Assembly: GCA_964595945.1 (NCBI GenBank)
Contig: CAZQSL010000073.1
Coordinates: forward strand, 1-17,598
Source of the DNA: CAZQSL01 sp964595945
GTDB taxonomy: Bacteria > UBP15 > UBA6099 > JAJRTR01
Reading direction: 5' to 3'
DNA length: 17,598 nt
The notes under the pieces are model-generated. The model was not told the DNA's origin. It made no database searches and saw only the letters and a program-made list of their open reading frames with translations. Positions 8,603 through 16,538 of this stretch are shown piece by piece. Position numbers and translations under genes: made by a program. How positions within the stretch are numbered: position 1 is the first letter of the stretch; each line of letters begins with the position of its first letter.

Positions 8603-11600
8603 TCACACGCTGAAATACCGTGCCTGCGGGTGGTGGACGACGATGGCTGTCGTGCTGTGTTCGGGCACGAGCATGAAGCTGTCGGTGAGTGTGAGAGGGA
8701 TGGTTTCGGGCGCGCCGAGCAGAGCGAGCAGCGGCTGTTGGCCCGCGAGGTCGGGGCAGGCGGCATAGCCGAAACTGTAACGGCGGCTGCGGTAGTGGTG
8801 GCGGATGAGTTCGGACGGCGTGGCGCAGTCGTCGGCAAATCCGAGTTCGGCGCGGATGCGTTTGTGTACGATGTCGGCGAGCGCTTCGGCGGTCATGGCG
8901 AGCAGTCCGTGCAGGTAGAGATAGTCCTTGTATTCGAAGTTGTCGCGGAGCTGTTTTTCGATTTCCGCAGATTTCGCGCCGGCGGTGACGGCCTGAAATG
9001 CTACGACGTCGCATGCGGCGCCGTCTTCGGGCATGAAAAAGTCACTGAGGCAAAGTCCGCTCCGTCCATTGGCGCGCGGGAATGTGAAGAGGGCGGTTTC
9101 TTCGTCGAAATCGATTGAGTCGCGGATGGAAAGCGAGTCGCCGCGCCGCACGCACGGGAAGTATCCATAAGCTGCCGCAGGGGTGATCCAGCCTTCGGCG
9201 ACAGCTTTGTCGCGCAGGGCGTATACTTCCGTACGGAGTTTCTCATCGCGTGCTTCGAGACCGGGATAGCCGAAATTTTTCACTCCGAACTGCTTGCGGA
9301 ACAACAGACGTTCATTGATGTAGCCAAACACTTCGTCGATCGGCGGGATGGGACAAATCGCGGGGCCGTAAAAAGGGGCCTGGGGAATTGTGTGGTAGAA
9401 AGTGATTGTTATGTGCGTGTCGCAGATGGTGTCGAATCCGTCCGTGTCGTCTGGCGGCTCGGGAACTGTGGTGGCTGGCTCTGGCGCTTTGGTGGCTGTG
9501 GCTGACGCACACGTGAGCGAATCCATGATCTTCAGACCGTCGAACGCGTCGGAGGCATAGGCGACACTCGCCGAGTGGCATGGCGCGATGGTGCCGTTGA
9601 CATAGGATTCCGTGAGAGCAGCGCCGCCGCATATCACTGGTACAGCGAGGCCTTCGCGGTTGAGCGTTTCGACGACGTTTTTCATTTCCACGGCTGATTT
9701 GACGAGCAGGCCGCTGAGTCCGACAGCGGTGGGGCTATACTCGCGGACGGCATCGGTTATTTCAGCGGCGGTGCGGCGGATGCCTATGTCATAAGTCTTG
9801 TAGCCGTTGTTGCGCAGGATGATCTCGACAAGGTTTTTGCCGATGTCATGCACGTCGCCTCTGACGGTAGCGAGCAGGATCGTGCCTTTGGCATTTGTTT
9901 CCGAGTCAGCGAGGAAGGGTTCGAGCAGTGTCACGCAGTCTTTCATGACCTCCGCGCTCTGCAGTACGAATGGCAGTTGCATTTCGCCCTGTGCCATCAG
10001 ATCTCCGACCTCGCGCATCGCTGGCAGCAGAATGGAGTCGAGAATTGTCTGCGCAGGGGTGGACTGTAGTGCTGCGTCGATCGCAGAGCGTAGATCGGTC
10101 TTGTCACCATCGAGCAGTTTTGCCCGGAGTCGTTCGGCAGGTGTGAGTGATTCGTCGGATGCCGTGGTGGCGGTGTATGACATGGATGCATCGGATGTGA
10201 GACGGATGAAATCGAGCAGTGCAGACTCGGATTCGTTGAATACGAGGCGGCGTGCCGCTTCGCGCTCGGTGTCGGGTATTCGGAAAAGAGGGATGACTTT
10301 TCTTGAATTTATAATCGCGAGATCAAGGCCCGCTTCGACGGCGTAGTGGAGGAAAACGCTGTTGAGAACAGGGCGCACTGCGGGTTTGAGTCCGAATGAT
10401 ATATTGCTGACGCCGAGGATGGTGTGGACTCCGGGAAGTTCGGACTTGATGCGGCGAATGGCTTCGATGGTCTCGATCGCGGCAGTGCGAAACCCGGATT
10501 CGCCGCTTGCGAGAGTGAATGTAAGCGGGTCGAAAATCAGATCTGCGGGGTCGAGCCGCCATTTGTCTACACACAGTGTGTAGATGCGTGAGGCGATGGC
10601 AAATTTTTCTGCGGCGGTTTTCGCCATGCCTTTTTCGTCGATGGTGAGAGCGACGACGGATGCGCCGTATTTGAGTGCGAGAGGCAGGATTGCGTCTACG
10701 CGCTCTTCGCCGTCTTCGAGGTTGATGGAATTGATGACGGGTTTGCCGGGGATGAGTTTGAGTGCGGCGTCGAGTACTGCTGGGTCAGTGCTGTCGACCA
10801 TGAGGGGGACGTTGACGCTGTTGGCGAGGCGGGAGATGAGAGTCGTCATGTGTTCGGTTTCATCTTCGCCGGCGAGAGCGACGCAGACATCGATGATGGC
10901 GGCGCCGTTTTGCTGTTGTTCGCGGCCGACCTGCACCATGGCGTCGTAGTCGCGTGCCTTGAGAAATTCGCGGAACCGTTTGCTGCCCACGCTGTTGGTT
11001 TCTTCTCCGACGATGAGCGGGCGGGGCTCTTGTGCATAGGGAGTGATGGAGTATGAACTGGTGGCGCAGGGTATATGTGTGAAGGATCGTGAGGGCGGGA
11101 CGAGTCCGGCACAGCGGGAGGCGAGCGCGGCGATGTGTTCGAATGTCGTGCCGCAACAGCCGCCGGCGATCTGGACTCCGTATCGTGTGACGAACTCGTA
11201 CTGGTACTGTGCGAAATCGGCGGGTGCGAGCGGGAAATGGGCTCTTCCGTCGATGAATTCCGGCAGTCCAGCGTTGGGCAGGCATGAGATGGGCACTGGG
11301 CAGTGGCGCGAGAGCCATTCGATGTGTGGGTGAAGTTCGACAGGACCGGTGCCGCAGTTAACGCCGAATATGTCGACGGCGGCGAGAGAAGTGGTGACCG
11401 AGCACGCTGTGGCGATATCCGCGCCGGTGAGCATAGTGCCCTGCTTTTCGATGGTGACCTGTACCATGAGCGGGAGTTTCAGCGAGCGGGCGCGGAATGC
11501 GGCGTCGCACGCGGCAACGGTGGCTTTCACATGGAGGAGGTCGAAGCAGGTTTCTATAAGTAGCGCGTCGGCGCCGCCGTCGATGAGGGCGAGGGCCTGT

Positions 11601-12028
11601 TCGTAGTAGTTGTCGAATAGAGCATCGTAGGTGATGTGTCCGAGCGAAGGTGATTTTGTGCCTGAGCCGATGGAGCCGACGACATAGCGCGGACAGTCTG
11701 ATGTGGTGTGTGCGGCGGCTGATTCGCGGGCGATGCGGGCGGCAGCGAGATTGATTTCCGTGGTGCGGTCGCCGAGTCCGAATTCGTCAAGTTGCAGCCG
11801 CGTCGCGCCGAAAGTGTTGGTTTCGACTGCGTCGGCACCGGCTGAAAAGTATGCGTCGTGGATTTTTCCGACTATTTCGGGACGGGTGTAATTGAGGACT
11901 TCGTTGCAGTTTTCGTGTCCGTGAAAATCGTCGATCGAAAGGTTGAAACGCTGAAGCGATGTGCCCATCGCGCCATCGAGGATGATGAGGCGTTCGCCGA
12001 GTGTGTCGAGAAAATATTTGCCTGCCAC
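8603..12028 (-). CDS. metH: cobalamin-dependent methionine synthase MetH
   Basis: MetH transfers the methyl group of 5-methyltetrahydrofolate to homocysteine through a corrinoid. All modules are seen in its 1141 aa (E. coli 1227). The homocysteine domain (~1-310) has zinc ligands Cys225 (GVNCGTG) and Cys291/Cys292 (GGCCGTT). The pterin domain (~335-600) contains IIDVCVALAGEDE and VINSINLEDG. The cap domain (~630-712) is followed by the B12 domain with base-off ligand His727 in GDVHDIGKN. A Pro/Thr/Ala-rich linker (~840-865) leads to the reactivation domain (~870-1141) with the SAM-binding segment RRYSFGYAACP (1082-1092). The start is a GTG at 12028 with AGGAG seven bases upstream. It is divergent from uppP and upstream of thyX. 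The reactivation domain implies a flavodoxin-type electron donor encoded elsewhere. No cobalamin riboswitch is apparent in the 143 bp upstream. Confidence 0.97.
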   Translation of the reverse strand: MAGKYFLDTLGERLIILDGAMGTSLQRFNLSIDDFHGHENCNEVLNYTRPEIVGKIHDAYFSAGADAVETNTFGATRLQLDEFGLGDRTTEINLAAARIARESAAAHTTSDCPRYVVGSIGSGTKSPSLGHITYDALFDNYYEQALALIDGGADALLIETCFDLLHVKATVAACDAAFRARSLKLPLMVQVTIEKQGTMLTGADIATACSVTTSLAAVDIFGVNCGTGPVELHPHIEWLSRHCPVPISCLPNAGLPEFIDGRAHFPLAPADFAQYQYEFVTRYGVQIAGGCCGTTFEHIAALASRCAGLVPPSRSFTHIPCATSSYSITPYAQEPRPLIVGEETNSVGSKRFREFLKARDYDAMVQVGREQQQNGAAIIDVCVALAGEDETEHMTTLISRLANSVNVPLMVDSTDPAVLDAALKLIPGKPVINSINLEDGEERVDAILPLALKYGASVVALTIDEKGMAKTAAEKFAIASRIYTLCVDKWRLDPADLIFDPLTFTLASGESGFRTAAIETIEAIRRIKSELPGVHTILGVSNISFGLKPAVRPVLNSVFLHYAVEAGLDLAIINSRKVIPLFRIPDTEREAARRLVFNESESALLDFIRLTSDASMSYTATTASDESLTPAERLRAKLLDGDKTDLRSAIDAALQSTPAQTILDSILLPAMREVGDLMAQGEMQLPFVLQSAEVMKDCVTLLEPFLADSETNAKGTILLATVRGDVHDIGKNLVEIILRNNGYKTYDIGIRRTAAEITDAVREYSPTAVGLSGLLVKSAVEMKNVVETLNREGLAVPVICGGAALTESYVNGTIAPCHSASVAYASDAFDGLKIMDSLTCASATATKAPEPATTVPEPPDDTDGFDTICDTHITITFYHTIPQAPFYGPAICPIPPIDEVFGYINERLLFRKQFGVKNFGYPGLEARDEKLRTEVYALRDKAVAEGWITPAAAYGYFPCVRRGDSLSIRDSIDFDEETALFTFPRANGRSGLCLSDFFMPEDGAACDVVAFQAVTAGAKSAEIEKQLRDNFEYKDYLYLHGLLAMTAEALADIVHKRIRAELGFADDCATPSELIRHHYRSRRYSFGYAACPDLAGQQPLLALLGAPETIPLTLTDSFMLVPEHSTTAIVVHHPQARYFSV

Positions 12029-12171
12029 AGAGATGCTCCTAAAATATCAGGAATGGATCGACCTGTCAGGGCCGATAATATATTGTGGCATCAAAGGACG
12101 GGTTTTCCAATAAAGCGGCGCTTGAGGCCAATCAAGAATCCGGCAAGCCCATCAGATAGGAAACAAGTTAA

Positions 12172-13098
12172 ATGAAAAATCGAAGGATGATAATATCGGT
12201 GTGTTTTATGACCGTCATGCTTGCGGGCGCGACAGCATGCGGAGTGGGGAAGTCCGGGCGGCAGACGGCTATGAAGACTTGGCAGGCAATCGTGCTCGGG
12301 ATCACGGAAGGTGTTACCGAATACCTCCCCGTGAGTTCCACCGGGCATCTCTATCTTGCAGGCCGCGTCATCGGCCTCGGCGAAACCAGAGCCGAACAGG
12401 ACGCAGTCAATGCGTATTCCATCTGCATACAATTCGGCGCCATCATCGCAGTGCTGCTGTTATACAGTAATAGGATAAGGAAAATCCTGCTCGGTCTCAT
12501 CGGACGCGACAGGGACGGACTGCGACTCGCCATCAACCTCGCCGTGGCATTCGTGCCTGCCGCTGGTATAGGATTTGCGCTCGAGGACAAAATCAAGGCT
12601 GTACTATTCGGACTCTGGCCAATCACGGCGGCATGGTTTGCCGGTGGCATAGTGATCCTCCTCATGTCGCGCCGCCGGAAATCTCCCGGCGAAGGCCGCA
12701 GCCTCGAAGCCCTCACTCCCGCACAGGCAGCGCTCGCCGGCGCCGTGCAGTGCCTCGCCATGTGGCCGGGTGTCAGCCGCAGCCTCGCAGTTATCATCGG
12801 CGGACTTGCGGTAGGACTCAGTGCAACGGCTGCTGTCGAATTCAGCTTTCTGCTCGGTCTCGTCACCCTCGGAGCGGCCACAAGTTACGAAACTCTCAAG
12901 GAAGGCGGCCGCATCGTCGCAATGTTCGGCATCGTCAATCCTCTAATCGGACTCGGCGTGGCGTTTGTTTCCGCAATCGTCGCGGTCAAATGGATGGTCT
13001 CTTACCTCAACCGCAATGGACTCGCTATCTTCGGCTGGTATCGCATCGTGCTCTCTATCGTCGTCGCTGCCCTGATCGCGGCTGGTGTTGTAAATTAA
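12172..13098 (+). CDS. uppP: undecaprenyl-diphosphatase UppP (BacA family) with N-terminal extension
   Basis: UppP dephosphorylates undecaprenyl diphosphate, regenerating the lipid carrier for peptidoglycan and other envelope polymers; overexpression gives bacitracin resistance. The active-site motif is GITEGVTEYLPVSSTGHL (Glu46, Glu50, His59) and the second motif is PGVSRS (199-204, Arg203). Multiple hydrophobic segments run to the C-terminus. Normal family members begin close to residue 34 here (MKTWQAIVLG, ATG at 12271). The first 33 residues look like a signal or lipoprotein leader: basic start, hydrophobic core, then LAGATAC. AGGA ten bases upstream supports 12172, and no Shine-Dalgarno precedes 12271, so I keep the longer form. 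The gene is divergent from metH across 143 bp that hold no clear promoter. Confidence 0.94.
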   Translation: MKNRRMIISVCFMTVMLAGATACGVGKSGRQTAMKTWQAIVLGITEGVTEYLPVSSTGHLYLAGRVIGLGETRAEQDAVNAYSICIQFGAIIAVLLLYSNRIRKILLGLIGRDRDGLRLAINLAVAFVPAAGIGFALEDKIKAVLFGLWPITAAWFAGGIVILLMSRRRKSPGEGRSLEALTPAQAALAGAVQCLAMWPGVSRSLAVIIGGLAVGLSATAAVEFSFLLGLVTLGAATSYETLKEGGRIVAMFGIVNPLIGLGVAFVSAIVAVKWMVSYLNRNGLAIFGWYRIVLSIVVAALIAAGVVN

Positions 13099-13198
13099 AC
13101 GAAGATACGGCCAAACTCTTTCAACGAATGTCATAATTATCAACGAAAGCGATCATTAGCATGCCTGAAAGCATGGCAGACAGTGTATATTATAAAAA

Positions 13199-13242
13199 TT
13201 GTATAGAATATGGAACACAAATAATACTGAAACGATTATAAT
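13199..13242 (+). promoter_or_regulatory. candidate promoters upstream of the small Cys protein
   Basis: Two overlapping options in an AT-rich stretch: TTGTAT (13199-13204), 17 bp, TAATAC (13222-13227); and a perfect TATAAT at 13237-13242 without a good -35. Either would give a short leader to the ATG at 13275. The AT-rich character contrasts with the coding regions. Confidence 0.35.
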
Positions 13243-13274
13243 ATATAGGCTGTACTGAAAGGTGGTGTGTTGTC

Positions 13275-13577
13275 ATGGCAAGGAAGAATATCACACAGAC
13301 TGAGCATAAAGAAGTTTGCCGGCACGTATTTGAGGCAACAGAGTCAAAAGGCGTATGCCGGATCGAGGCGTTTTCGCCCAACAAACGGGGCAGCACATAT
13401 ATGGAAAATGTGCCGTCGACGGTGTTTGTGTGCAGATCATGCGGTGAGGCCCGTCATTTCCCCGATGAATGGGAATTCAACTACAAGAACATTGTGACCT
13501 GCGATTTATATCAGGTGGACAGTGCACGAAAACGCGTAAAGAGCACCCGCAAGAAGAAGATGGCCACATCGGCGTAA
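13275..13577 (+). CDS. unrecognised small basic Cys-containing protein, 100 aa
   Basis: I do not recognise this family. The ATG at 13275 has AAAGGTGG about nine bases upstream, a good ribosome binding site, and candidate promoters precede it. There are five cysteines: Cys15, Cys28, a CRSC pair at 53-56 and Cys76. The CxxC and the spaced cysteines suggest a small metal-binding (zinc-ribbon-like) fold, but the pairing is not a known pattern to me. The C-terminus is strongly basic (RKRVKSTRKKK, 84-94), which could bind nucleic acid. There is no signal peptide or membrane segment, so it is probably cytoplasmic. It stands 176 bp after uppP and is followed by a strong hairpin, as expected for a small monocistronic unit. 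A second frame at 13267-13497 overlaps it and looks like a shadow. Function unknown. Confidence 0.65.
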   Translation: MARKNITQTEHKEVCRHVFEATESKGVCRIEAFSPNKRGSTYMENVPSTVFVCRSCGEARHFPDEWEFNYKNIVTCDLYQVDSARKRVKSTRKKKMATSA

Positions 13578-13603
13578 GAACAGGATGTACACGAGACGAT
13601 ACA

Positions 13604-13635
13604 GCAGTCGCGGGGCTAAAAGCCTACGCGACTGC
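13604..13635 (+). terminator. long hairpin after the small Cys protein gene
   Basis: GCAGTCGCG (13604-13612) and CGCGACTGC (13627-13635) are perfectly complementary over nine bases. Inside, GGCT and AGCC can pair again around AAA. It begins 26 bases after the stop codon at 13577. The usual T-run is missing on both strands, so it may block exonucleases or act with Rho rather than being a classical intrinsic terminator. Confidence 0.45.
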
Positions 13636-13765
13636 AACTCGATTAGATTGTCATGTATCATTCCTTGCAGACACATTAGTGAAAAATCATGTTATTCAGA
13701 ATTCTATAGGCCTTTCACTTACATACTAAAGTTTATGGGGTAATGAGGCGTGCATTTCTGATTCG

Positions 13766-13795
13766 CCCCAAAAATATAACATAATCTACATTATG
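13766..13795 (-). terminator. candidate AT-rich terminator of the MBOAT gene
   Basis: On the minus strand CATAAT (13795-13790) and ATTATG (13785-13780) make a perfect 6-bp stem with a GTAG loop, followed by TTATATTTTT. It lies about 90 bases beyond the MBOAT stop at 13883. The stem is weak because it is AT-rich, but the T-rich tail fits a terminator. Confidence 0.35.
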
Positions 13796-13882
13796 CGACG
13801 TTGTGAAAATGTCTTCCCTTCCGTCTCATAGCTTTGATCCTGTCGTATATGAACCGTTTCTGTGGATGAACACTTTTGGGGA

Positions 13883-15343
13883 TCAGAATTGAAAATAAAT
13901 AAATGTACGGCTCCCCATTTCGCCAAAGAAAAGGATCGAAAGTACAAACGCATAGTAGACGATCCAGCGTATGGCGGCGGGAAGTCTGATGAGTATGGCT
14001 CCTGGACTTTTCATGGACTGGATGATGTGGACTGTTTCCATGATGAAGATGCCAAAAAGCCCGATTATCAGGTCGTATCGCATTTCGAGTGGCACTTTCG
14101 CCATAAAGTTGCCCCTGAAAAAGCCATCCCATCCGGTGAACATGTGTGTACAGATATAGAGCGCATCGCTGATGGATGCGGCGCGGAAAAAAATCCAGGC
14201 GAATGTCACGAGGATAAATGTCACAGCAATCGCTGTGGCTTGCCGGACGGGTGCGGGTATGGTGGCGAGCCGGATGGTCTTTGCGATTTGTGATCTCAAG
14301 TTTTCGGTTGAGTGTGATGTGACGATGTAGATGCCGTGCAGAAACCCCCATGCCACAAATGTCCAGTTGGCTCCGTGCCACAGGCCGCTGACGAGGAAAA
14401 CTGCGAACAGGTTGAAGTAGCGCCGGTTTTTGCTTACGCGGCTGCCGCCGAGTGAAATGTAGAGATAGTCACGAAACCATGTTGATAGCGATATGTGCCA
14501 TCGACGCCAGAAGTCGACTACATTAGCTGCGTGATAGGGTCGGTTAAAATTCTGCATCATGCGGATGCCGAGCACGCGCGCCGAGCCTATGGCAATGTCG
14601 GTGTAGCCTGAAAAATCGCAAAATATCTGAAATGCGAAAAGTATGGTCGCGACTGTAAGCGCAGGGCCGGAATGACTTTGCGGCGAGTTGTAGATGGGAT
14701 CGACGATGAGTGCGAGTTTGTCGGCTACGACCATCTTTTTGAAAAACCCCCAGAGCATGAGCCGCAGTCCGCTCGCGATGCGAGCCTGGTCGAACGTCTG
14801 AACCGTGTCATATTGCGGCAGGATGTTTCCCGCGCGCTCGATGGGGCCGGAAACGAGTTGGGGGAAAAAGGAAACATAGAGCGCGTAGCGTCCGATATGC
14901 CGCTCGGGTTTTCGTTTGCCGCGATAGACGTCGATGGTATAACTCAGTGACTGGAAAGTGAAAAACGAGATGCCGACCGGCAGTATTACGCGAAGTTGTG
15001 GCGGCACGGCGTCTGCCCCGAACATCGTCATCAGTCCGGCAAACGAATCCATGAAGAAATTGAAGTATTTGAAGAACAGCAGGATGCCCATGTTGAAGGC
15101 GAGCGTGAGATAGAGAAATCGTCTTTTATTGGCTGTCGTGTCCGCCGCGCCGATCCACCGCGCGCAGTAGTAGTCGACAAAGGTGGAAATCATGATGAGG
15201 ACGATAAATCCCGGCACCCAGCACATATAGAAAAAATAGCTCGCTCCGAGCAGAAACGCCCAGCGGTATTTGTGGGGCAGCAGATAGTAGATCACCGTGA
15301 CTATCGGGAAGAATATGAGATATTTCAACGAGTTGAACAGCAT
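13883..15343 (-). CDS. MBOAT-family O-acyltransferase, AlgI-like
   Basis: Membrane-bound O-acyltransferases of the AlgI/PatA/DltB group move acyl groups across or within the membrane onto extracellular polysaccharides, peptidoglycan or teichoic acids. This 486-aa protein starts MLFNSLKYLIFFPIVTVIYY and ends in FIYFQF, both typical of AlgI-like proteins, and is full length. About ten hydrophobic segments are visible. The two conserved histidines are His283 in WRRWHISLSTWFRDYL and His323 in the catalytic LWHGANWT. It begins 18 bp after the DHH phosphoesterase stop and is probably co-transcribed with it. No clear Shine-Dalgarno is seen. The SGNH/AlgJ-like partner that usually accompanies these enzymes is not next to it, so its acceptor cannot be inferred from context. 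No alginate genes are seen, so I do not call it algI. Confidence 0.9.
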   Translation of the reverse strand: MLFNSLKYLIFFPIVTVIYYLLPHKYRWAFLLGASYFFYMCWVPGFIVLIMISTFVDYYCARWIGAADTTANKRRFLYLTLAFNMGILLFFKYFNFFMDSFAGLMTMFGADAVPPQLRVILPVGISFFTFQSLSYTIDVYRGKRKPERHIGRYALYVSFFPQLVSGPIERAGNILPQYDTVQTFDQARIASGLRLMLWGFFKKMVVADKLALIVDPIYNSPQSHSGPALTVATILFAFQIFCDFSGYTDIAIGSARVLGIRMMQNFNRPYHAANVVDFWRRWHISLSTWFRDYLYISLGGSRVSKNRRYFNLFAVFLVSGLWHGANWTFVAWGFLHGIYIVTSHSTENLRSQIAKTIRLATIPAPVRQATAIAVTFILVTFAWIFFRAASISDALYICTHMFTGWDGFFRGNFMAKVPLEMRYDLIIGLFGIFIMETVHIIQSMKSPGAILIRLPAAIRWIVYYAFVLSILFFGEMGSRTFIYFQF

Positions 15344-15361
15344 TTGCAGCAGGCCCGGAGA

Positions 15362-16429
15362 CTAAGCGCCGGCTCCGTTTGATTTGTTGTTGGAGTGGTT
15401 GATGATTGTCGAATACTTTTCGGTGCCTGGCTTGCCGAGTGCTTTGAGAAACCGGTACTTAATGAGCGCGATTTCAGCGGAGATGCATTCGGGATTGGTG
15501 CAATCATCAGGTGTGACCGTACCACCAGCGATCTGGTCATGACCACCCGCGAGTCCGTGTTTGCCGACTACCGTGCGGATGAGTCTGCCTGCGTGTTTCT
15601 TCTTTTCACGTGTCCTCACTGAGAGAAAAATGCGGCCGTCGTGATTGACGCCGATCACGAGTACCCACGAAATGCGGTGCATGGAGTAGAACCAGTCGGC
15701 GACTTCAGCCGTGATGTCCGGATATTCGAGATTGCGCAATATGGTGATCAGCACGTCATCGTAGATGGTTGCGTTTTCGACAGCCTGATGGATTTGCGCG
15801 TAATAGGCGCGCTTGTGCAATGGGTGTTCGATCTGGGTGAGCGCGCGTCGGTCGATTTTGTCGACAAGATAACGATAGGCGTCCATGTCATGGGGACCGG
15901 CTTCGCGGCAGAGGTCGTATGTGTCAGTTTTCAGACCGTAGAACAATGCGGTCGCGAGAGAGCGTGACACTTTCACATAAGCGGCGCGCAAGTATTCGGT
16001 TATGATTGTCGAACTCGACCCGAATTCGCCTCTCACATCGTGGAAAGGCACTTTGCGGGTCGCCATGCGGAGCGGCACATGGTGGTCGATCACGATATCG
16101 GGTATGCGGCCTGCGGGTATCTGTATGTTGCCCGCGCCCGGCTGGGCGTCGACCACCGCGATAGTGGGATGCTTGCGAAAATCACTGTCTTCTATCTGTA
16201 CGAGAGGTATTTTCAGATGTGATACCATCGCGCGGTTTTCCGCACGTCCGATGATGCCGCCGTAGTAGATCGTGGCCTTGATGCCGTATGCCATATTGAG
16301 GAGTGTCTTCAGTCCGTAAGCGGCGCCGATGCTGTCAGGATCGGGGTTGTTGTGTGTGACGATCGCTACAGGGCCTTTGGCCACACGCTGTAAGCCTATG
16401 AGAAATCTGTCGGTGTTTTTTGATTCCAA
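15362..16429 (-). CDS. DHH/DHHA1-family phosphoesterase
   Basis: A 355-aa member of the DHH superfamily, metal-dependent enzymes that cleave short oligonucleotides, cyclic dinucleotides, phosphoadenosine phosphate or pyrophosphate. Motif I is HNNPDPDSIGA (His26, Asp30, Asp32), motif II has Asp94 in AVVDAQP, the DHH triplet is at 115-117 (IVIDHHVP), and a further Asp169 lies in GLKTDT. The DHHA1 domain shows GGH at 295-297 within KHGLAGGHDQIAGG. This layout resembles NrnA-type nanoRNase/pAp phosphatases, though NrnA usually has a PDGDA form of motif I, so substrate is uncertain. The start is TTG at 16429 with a strong GAGGTGA just upstream. The stop is TAG. The MBOAT gene follows after 18 bp, and the gene is divergent from the VanZ-like gene. 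Confidence 0.88.
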   Translation of the reverse strand: MESKNTDRFLIGLQRVAKGPVAIVTHNNPDPDSIGAAYGLKTLLNMAYGIKATIYYGGIIGRAENRAMVSHLKIPLVQIEDSDFRKHPTIAVVDAQPGAGNIQIPAGRIPDIVIDHHVPLRMATRKVPFHDVRGEFGSSSTIITEYLRAAYVKVSRSLATALFYGLKTDTYDLCREAGPHDMDAYRYLVDKIDRRALTQIEHPLHKRAYYAQIHQAVENATIYDDVLITILRNLEYPDITAEVADWFYSMHRISWVLVIGVNHDGRIFLSVRTREKKKHAGRLIRTVVGKHGLAGGHDQIAGGTVTPDDCTNPECISAEIALIKYRFLKALGKPGTEKYSTIINHSNNKSNGAGA

Positions 16430-16538
16430 TAATCACCTCGACCGTATTTGTTACTTGCATCTGCTGCTTACCATTATTTATATTATGTGTGAAGTCTCGA
16501 CAATACGAAAGTACCGTCCGCAAATGCAGACGGCGGAT

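Larger units (their letters stand above)
13578..13882. other. 305-bp convergent intergenic region, structured, no gene seen
   Basis: This lies between the ends of the small Cys protein gene (+) and the MBOAT gene (-). It holds a 9-bp perfect hairpin (13604-13635), a stem TGGGG/CCCCA whose arms flank about 25 bases near 13736-13771 and which could re-pair internally, and an AT-rich hairpin (13780-13795). I see no frame with a ribosome binding site. It may simply be a double-terminator junction, or it could include a small RNA. Confidence 0.4.

Noticed and set aside
12029..12171. Possible cobalamin or SAM riboswitch upstream of metH
   Set aside because: The 143-bp divergent spacer shows no B12-box-like or SAM-riboswitch-like core and is short for either; only a minor CTTGA/TCAAG inverted repeat is seen.
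13267..13497. 76-codon plus-strand frame overlapping the small Cys protein
   Set aside because: The frame from 13275 has the better start site, a more balanced composition and extends to just before the hairpin.
13791..14381. 196-codon minus-strand frame overlapping the 3' end of the MBOAT gene
   Set aside because: His/Arg-rich shadow; the MBOAT frame ends naturally in the family-typical FIYFQF, so there is no sign of a frameshift.
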